DNA of 64,000 nucleotides from Blastocystis sp. Blastoise. Lineage: Eukaryota; Sar; Bigyra; Opalinata; Blastocystidae. The stretch covers positions 1 through 64,000 of the forward strand of contig JBBPEB010000023.1 of assembly GCA_039096225.1 (NCBI GenBank), read 5' to 3'. The notes under the pieces were generated by a model. That model saw only the letters and a program-made list of their open reading frames with translations, searched no databases and was not told where the DNA came from. Shown here piece by piece: positions 57,147 to 64,000 of this stretch (positions are counted from its first letter, which is position 1; every line of letters begins with the position of its first letter). The translations under genes and the position numbers were made by a program.

Positions 57147-59403
57147 ATGTCGAAACGACAACTTGATGAATTAGAAATCGAACTAAGTGACGAAGATACA
57201 CCTATAGAAAATGTATATTATGCTACCTTGTTCATTACTAACTATAAATCTATCAAAATCTAGCTCTTTAAACTTGTTGTTCTCCCTAAAAAGAAGAAAA
57301 AACAATCCAAAGTTACTGAAGGAGAGGGGAAGTATATAAAGAATACATTTTTATTTTCTTCTTTTTCATTTATTTACGTTCCATACAATTATATTCACTT
57401 TCTTGATTCTTAAATATCTTACATCCCTTCTTATTGAATAGTTATCCACATCGACCAAGTCGAGAAGGTCTTGAATTTAATGCAATTGTCCCCGAATGGA
57501 AAGGTCAACCACAACTATCAGATCTAGGATACATATCAAAATCAAATACATATGGCTCAGGTAACCCAAAAGTTGTTCTAACGTTTAAAGAAGAAATGAT
57601 GTTTATGCCTAATCAACTAACAGAAGAAGAATGTGATTCTCTTTTAACTGAATGTATGAAGAATGGATTTACAAACAAAGATCTTATTTTCTTAATACTT
57701 CATAAGAATCATTATGATATTAACAACACTCTTGAAGTCATAAAAACTGTATTTATATATTAAATTTATTTTATTTTATATATGTAATTTGATTATTGTT
57801 AAATCATCTACATAATTGTTATTTTATCAATTTTTGTTAAATAAATCTAGTTATTAGAACCTCAATATCATCCATTGGTCAATCCTATTTTAGATATACC
57901 TAATAATATAGTTGATAATATAAATGAAAATGATTGCTTATGTCCTTGTCATATATGTATAGATATATATATATAATAAATGTGTTTTTTTAATTTTTGT
58001 TCATCTATATATTTCTTTTTTCAATTACATAATTACTAATTATATATATGAATAGATTCCCCGCGAATCTATGGAAAACGATCACTTCCACGTGAAACAT
58101 TTAGTAATAAATGGGGCATGCATATGCTAAATAGACTAGGAAGTATATATATAATATTTATTATTAAAAATAGATATATATATAGTTGATACACATTTTC
58201 TAAAGAAATTCTTCGATGATAAAATTATTGATGTATATATTTATAGTTTTTAATTTATAATGATTTATTATTTTTATATATTTATTTTATTATATTAATT
58301 ATATACTCTATTAGTATAGTATATTATACTATATTATACTATATTATACAGTTTTATACTATATTATATTATATTCTACTATATTGTATTATATTGTATT
58401 ATATTATATTATGCAATTTTATACATTTTTATACTATATTATATTATATTATACTATATTATACTATATTATATTATATTATACTATATTATATTATATT
58501 ATACTATATTATACTATATTATATTCTATCTATCTATATCTATATATATATAACTATATATAGACAGATGTATGTGGTATTTGTGGTGAACCTGGGTATT
58601 TATTAATATGTGATGGAGGGTGTAATCAAAGTTATCACTTAAAATGTCTGAATCTCACTGAAATACCCAATACTGATACGTATATATGTCCCGCATGTGA
58701 AGCAAAACGAAAAGAACGTAATAATAATCACGGGAAGAACGGATATAATGGAAATCATACTAAATCAAATTATTCTAATAATAATCATACAAAAGTAGCA
58801 AATACAAATAATAATGTACATTTTGACTCCAATAACCGCGGGGATGCTCCAAATAATTCTCATGAAGAATCTGAAGAATTGGATATTAATGATATTAGCT
58901 CTGAAAATGATAGTGTTTCATCTCCTCGAGACACAAATAACGAGGCGAATAATGTGTCTGAAGCTAACCAATCTAATGACGAATATACAGAATCTGGAGA
59001 GTTTTTGATTGGTAAATCGTATCTTCCAAAGAAATTTATGGGTCAAAAATTTCCAAATCATTTTACTATTAATAAAAAAATATTGAGTCCCGCGGGAATA
59101 GCGCATATTGATTATATTGATCGAATTGTTAATTTACTTCGTATTGGTGCAAAATTGTATTTATATATTATTTTATATATTATTTTATTTATATATTATT
59201 TTATTTATATATTATTATATTTATTATTATTATATTTATTATTATTGTTTTAAATATAGGCCAAATAAATATACTCATTGTTGTTTTAATACAAAATGTA
59301 AATTTTTATTTCAAAAACGAAAATCAGTTCTTTTACATATTAATTATAATCATAAAGCTGTAGTTGAAGATATTAAAAGACAACTTTATCTTGCGTATAT
59401 ATA

Positions 59404-59500
<97 letters not shown>

Positions 59501-60601
59501 CAAATTATTATTATTATTATTATTACATGTTCTATATAGGAATAATAACGTTATTACAACAGTATATAAATATATAATATATACATATTATTATATGTTA
59601 TATATATATTATATATATAGAATTTAGAGTGTTGTTGTCCTATTCCTGCGTGTGGTCGAATCACTTCTTCTCTTCAAGGGACTATGAATCATTTAGGATT
59701 ATATCATTTCTTAAGGAAGAAGAATTATATTGTAAAGAATGGAATAGTAACCATACCAAAAGATATATTACAATCAATGACTTTAATCGAAGAACATCAT
59801 TATGTATATGAACCAAATAAACGAATCAGTGACGCACATCGAAAATCTCTTAAAGAAAAACGAAATTTAAAGAAATTAAAAAATAAGAAAAAAATTAATA
59901 TGAAGAAAAATAAACAGAATGTGTCAAAAAAAAGTAGCAATAATAGTGAAGAAGATGATAATAATAATAGTGAAGAAGATGATAGTAATAATAGCGAAGA
60001 TGATGAAGATAATAATAATGATAGTGAAGAAAATAATAATGATAGTGCAGAAAATAATAATGAAGAAGAAAATAATACAAATAATAATGAAGAAGAAACT
60101 GAAAATGAAGAAGAAGATAATAATATAGATAATGAAGAAGAAACTGAAAATGAAGAAGAAAATAATACAGATAATAATGAAGAAGAAACTGAAAATGAAG
60201 ATGAAGAAAATAATATAGATAATGAAGAAGAAACTGAACAAGAAAATAATAATAATAAAAAAGACCAATTTCAAAAGAAGAATCCTAAATATATAAGTAA
60301 GATATTTCCATCAAATAGTTCAATAAAAGAAGAATTATCTGATGATCAAAATATAGAATCTCTTTATAAACATCCTCTTGATAAAACTTCTTCAAAAGTC
60401 AAAAAGAATAATGAAATTAAATTGAAAGTAGAAACTCAAAAAGAAACTCAAAAAGAAACTCAAAAAGAAACTCAAAGAGAAACTCAAAGAGAAACACAAT
60501 CGATACAAAAAAGAAACTCAAAAAGAAAAAACAATAAAAAAGTAACAAAAAGACATAAATATGGTGAAGAAGATGATGATGATGATGAAGATTATCAATA
60601 A
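57147..60601 (+). CDS. ELM2-like, PHD and two C2H2 finger chromatin protein
   Basis: Ten exons (57147-57212, 57264-57331, 57442-57748, 57851-57956, 58056-58142, 58186-58232, 58564-59156, 59260-59394, 59540-59561, 59621-60601) join in frame to 803 residues. Residues about 49-147 resemble an ELM2 domain: PSREGLEFNAIVPEW, then after a loop LTEEECDSLLTECMKNGF and LILHKNHYDINNTLEVI. A PHD finger spans 231-272 (Cys 231, 234, 243, 247, His 252, Cys 255, 269, 272). Two C2H2 fingers with identical C-x4-C-x12-H-x4-H spacing lie at 433-456 and 483-506. The last 250 residues are lysine-rich, then Glu/Asn-rich, then carry KETQ repeats and an acidic end. This suggests a histone-reading co-repressor subunit; the exact orthologue is unknown. 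Confidence 0.82.
58310..58530. repeat. TATAC/TATAT tandem repeats in an intron of the ELM2-PHD gene
   Basis: Repeats of ATACTATATTATATT fill most of the 331-nt intron (58233-58563) that precedes the PHD exon. Confidence 0.85.
59404..59497. repeat. ATT microsatellite in an intron of the ELM2-PHD gene
   Basis: About 31 ATT units follow the donor of the intron at 59395-59539, after the first C2H2 exon. Confidence 0.9.
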
Positions 60602-61359
60602 TAATAATAATAATAACATATATATATATATATTTTAAAACTTATTCTCTCGTTACTTCTATTTAAATATTCATTTATAAATCACCCTTTTCTATTTCTT
60701 CTTCTTCTTTTTTCCTGTAAATTGTATTTTGTATTCAATTACATATATATATATATTATGAACATGTTTCATTGTAACATTATTGTATATTAAATTATTA
60801 CTCTTTTTATTTTTAATATTTTGTATTTTTATATTTTGAATTTTTCTCTTTTCCTTAAATACAAATATATTCTATAATTATTTGTTTTCTTTATTTTTTT
60901 TGCCTAACTTTTTTTATCATAAAAACCATAAAAGAAATAATCCAATGATTCATACCACTTCTTAACACATATAATTTTATCAGAATATCAACATACTTTC
61001 TTTTAATATAATAGTTATTTAAACTTTATATTTCTATATATACAAATACTCCAAACATAACCCATGATTAATTCATTTATTAAAAAAAAAGAATGTATAA
61101 TGGAAAACATATAAAACAAATAATGGCAATAATAAAGAAAATAAAAAAAAAATACAATTTGTTTTATATATCAATAAAATAAACAACATAAATAAAAAGC
61201 ATTTTTATATAAATTATATTATTATTTTATAATTACATAGGATTTACTTTATAAATTACATACAAAGAACATCTATATAATAAATACATAAAAATAATGA
61301 TAATAGAATACATAAAACCAAATATTATATATATATATACAAAAAAAAAATTTTTTTGA
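60602..61359. other. Convergent intergenic region
   Basis: Between the stops of the ELM2-PHD gene (plus) and the BEACH gene (minus). AT-rich, with no open frame of interest. Confidence 0.5.
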
Positions 61360-62527
61360 TTAAATTTCTTCAGTTGGTGTTTTAGCATCTTCTTCATCAA
61401 TCATTGTTTCTTCTCTTTCCGAACGAATTAAATTTAATCCATAAATAAGTATCTTACCTTTTGCAGTACCTGCTAATAAAGCACGTGTATCGTTAGAAAC
61501 ACAAATTGATTCATATTTTACATTGGTTGGTGCTTGAAGAACAGTATTTAACATAAGATCGGGTAATGTATAAACACAAATAGTTTGATTGGATGCTGCG
61601 AATAACCACGAACTATCTGTTGAAGAACACAAACTGTGAATACGACTAACATCATCACGTGTATATAATAGTGTTCCATTAATATCATAACATAAAATAT
61701 AATTCTTTAATCCATTTATATTAGCACCAACAGCTATTAATAAATATCCTCTCCATGTTGTTAATACACCTCTTACTATATAAGGTATCTTTTTCTCTTT
61801 CTCTTTCTCTCCTTCTTTCTCTGTACTGACAGGTAATTGAGGTAAGTCCTTTGTAACATCAATATTATTCACATAACGACCGTTCGATAAATTGAAGAGA
61901 TATATAATATTATCCTGAGTAGCAGCTACAATCAAATCCAAATCTCTAAAACCATTCACTTGAACAACTATATATATTATTATTATTATTATTATATTAT
62001 TATTATATTATTATTATATTATTATTATATTATTATTATATTATTATTATATTATTATTATATTATTATTATATTTATATATTATATTTCTTATTATTAA
62101 TATATATATATACCTTTAGAAGGTAATCCAAGTAAAATAAGACGAGGTAATACTTCATTTCCTTTCGAACTTCCATTCTTTGATTTACTTGATAAAGCAC
62201 GTGTCAAACGACCTAACATTTTACTACCACTTTGGTTACTATATATATATAATAATAATATATAATAATATATAATAATATATAATAATATATAATAATA
62301 TAATAATATATAATAATATAAATAATATATAATAATATAAATAATATATAATATATACATAGTAGTCTGTTGAGCTAAAGAAACAAGATCCCACACAAGC
62401 ACAAGCCCCTCACGTGTACCCATTATAGCTTCTTTACCATCTTCTGTTAGAGATACACAACTACCAATAACAGCTATATAAGATATATATATATATAATG
62501 AAATAAATAAAAAAATAGATAATAAAA

Positions 62528-62573
<46 letters not shown>

Positions 62574-64000
62574 TGATAAACATATTTTTGTGGAGGTGTG
62601 TCATCATCTAAGTTCTTAATTCTTAACGTACAATCCCAATGTCCCGTGGAAATAAGCATATTATTATTACTATCAACAGCAATTCTAGCTCTGACTGTAC
62701 TATTACTTGTCTATATATATTTATTTATATAATAAATAGAATAATAATAAATAGAATAATAATAATAAATAATAATAATAATAAATAAATATATAATAAT
62801 AATAATATAAATATAATAATAAATATAATAATAATAATAATAAATATAATAATAATAATATAATAAAAATACCTTTTCAACTTTAGAGTCTTTATGTCTG
62901 ACTACTCTACTCGTTAATGTGCTAGCAAGTGAATCAGCTTGAGGTAATACATTTCTACAAGGTTTATCTGAAGGAATAAGACTAAATGGCATTAATTTAT
63001 GACCAGGAATAGAAGGTTGATATTTCATTATAGAACACATACCATTATCATCAATAACTACTATATCTTTTTCATCATTTCTAAAAGATAAAGATAATAG
63101 TGTTCCTTCATGTAATGTTTCTAATGGTTGAGGATGTATTATTGTTCCAGGTAAAGATTTCAGACCTAACGCTTGAAGTGCGTCATTCTTATTATATCGT
63201 TTAGGATGAGGGACAGTAAATAATTGCGAAGGCGTCTGACCAAAGAAAGCGATTTGAGATTCAATTGAAGATCTTTCTAAAGGATCTGTGACTTGTGACA
63301 TATCCACCATACCTTCATAAGTAAGATAATAAAACACATTATGAGCTTTCTCTGCTTCTATTCCACGTTGTTTATAACCAAAGATAAGATCAATCCATTC
63401 ATGTAAATGTTCACTAACATAATCACTCTCTAAAGCTTCCATATTAATACGAATAAATTCTTCGGCATTCTTAGCCCAAGGGGGTAATATCACATCATCT
63501 AATTTCTTACCATCTTGACGAGTACCTATAGATATATATATATATATATATAGTAGATAATAAAAATTATTATATACTAAATATCATAAACAAAATAATA
63601 AACAAATAATAAACAAATAATAAAACAAAAAAAAATAAATAATAATAAATAATAAATAAATAAATAACAATATAATATAATATATATACCCATATCTAAG
63701 TGATTACTATTCTTTAAGAAATGAGGATTATAGAAGAATTCAGGTGTTAATTCTTTAAGATCCGAAGGACTTGTCATAATACCTTTCCAAGCACCTTCCA
63801 TAGAATAGAATAATCGATCTGCCCAATCAAAATGTCCTCCTTGTAATCTAGCATTTAATTCTGCAAAAGGTTCCGTACGAATTAAATAAAATAATACTGT
63901 ACCTACATTACTATAATGAGAACCATACATAAACTTGGGAATATCTGCGTCATCCATACTATTGTAACGGAACATAATCTTTTCTAAACGGTCTTCATTT
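61360..64000 (-). CDS. BEACH-WD40 protein, C-terminal part (5' end beyond the window)
   Basis: Six exons lie in the window (64000-63690 continuing outwards, 63525-62873, 62710-62572, 62473-62359, 62238-62114, 61967-61360), all in one frame. The first two encode the second half of a BEACH domain: [58 protein letters not shown], then [32 protein letters not shown] and the [10 protein letters not shown] block. WD40-like repeats follow ([49 protein letters not shown]) and the chain ends at an acidic tail. BEACH-WD40 proteins (neurobeachin, LRBA, LYST, Lvs) act in membrane traffic and organelle size control. The subfamily cannot be settled without the N-terminal part. Confidence 0.9.
61974..62090. 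repeat. ATTATTATATT repeats in a BEACH gene intron
   Basis: Ten or so copies of an 11-bp unit fill the intron 61968-62113. An (AT)n run of about 38 bp at 62533-62571 lies in another intron of the same gene. Confidence 0.9.

Noticed and set aside
58394-58606. 70-residue open frame of Tyr/Ile/Leu repeats
   Set aside because: It lies mostly in an intron of the ELM2-PHD gene and only its end overlaps the real PHD exon, in another frame.

Overview
This is eukaryotic nuclear DNA, roughly 80-85% A+T by eye. The right half is gene-dense. Its genes are cut by many short introns, most 38-200 nt, usually with GTATATAT-type donors and TATATAG-type acceptors. Intact genes encode a mitochondrial cysteine desulfurase, TIM14/PAM18, a succinate dehydrogenase membrane anchor, a Rab GTPase, SKI8/WDR61, a STE7-type MAP kinase kinase, cytoplasmic dynein intermediate chain, an SS18-like protein, an ELM2-PHD protein and a BEACH-WD40 protein. 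This set points to an aerobic, dynein-bearing unikont-grade organism (early-diverging fungus, other opisthokont, or amoebozoan). I cannot place it further. The standard genetic code fits every intact gene. I saw no tRNA, rRNA or CRISPR.

Layout. 1-7.6 kb: gene-poor, subtelomere-like DNA with palindromic repeats, a block of four CCCTAA telomere units, and a diverged repeat field. 7.7-14.8 kb: minus-strand decayed coding sequence with in-frame stops and a frameshift. 17.3-28.3 kb: a minus-strand cluster of two BTB/T1-like plus TLDc paralogues flanking a multi-exon leucine-rich-repeat-like gene whose N-terminus also looks BTB/T1-like. 29.0-32.1 kb: NFS1 and TIM14, both mitochondrial, diverging from a 279-bp intergenic region. 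32.7-33.6 kb: Rab GTPase. 34-38.9 kb: no supported gene, but a striking GC-richer nested hairpin at 38.72-38.84 kb. 38.9-39.8 kb: 3' part of an Asn/Ser-rich gene. 40.6-42.8 kb: multi-pass membrane protein with a 581-nt intron holding about 425 bp of ATT repeat. 43.5-45.1 kb: SKI8. 46.6-49.9 kb: MAP kinase kinase with a long poly-Asn C-terminal extension. 50.4-53.2 kb: dynein intermediate chain. 53.8-54.7 kb: SDHD. 55.4-56.3 kb and 57.1-60.6 kb: SS18-like and ELM2-PHD-C2H2 genes head to head. 61.4-64 kb: 3' part of a BEACH-WD40 gene that continues past the window.

The most notable observations come from assembling exons by hand. Two junctions, one in SKI8 and one in the MAP kinase kinase, cannot be joined sensibly as GT-AG introns. 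They become perfect when read as U12-type AT-AC introns, which implies a minor spliceosome. The MAP kinase kinase also lacks Ser/Thr at the usual activation-loop phosphosites. SDHD may need a one-nucleotide exon to keep frame. All gene models here are hand-built from splice signals and protein-family conservation. None was tested with RNA or a database search.
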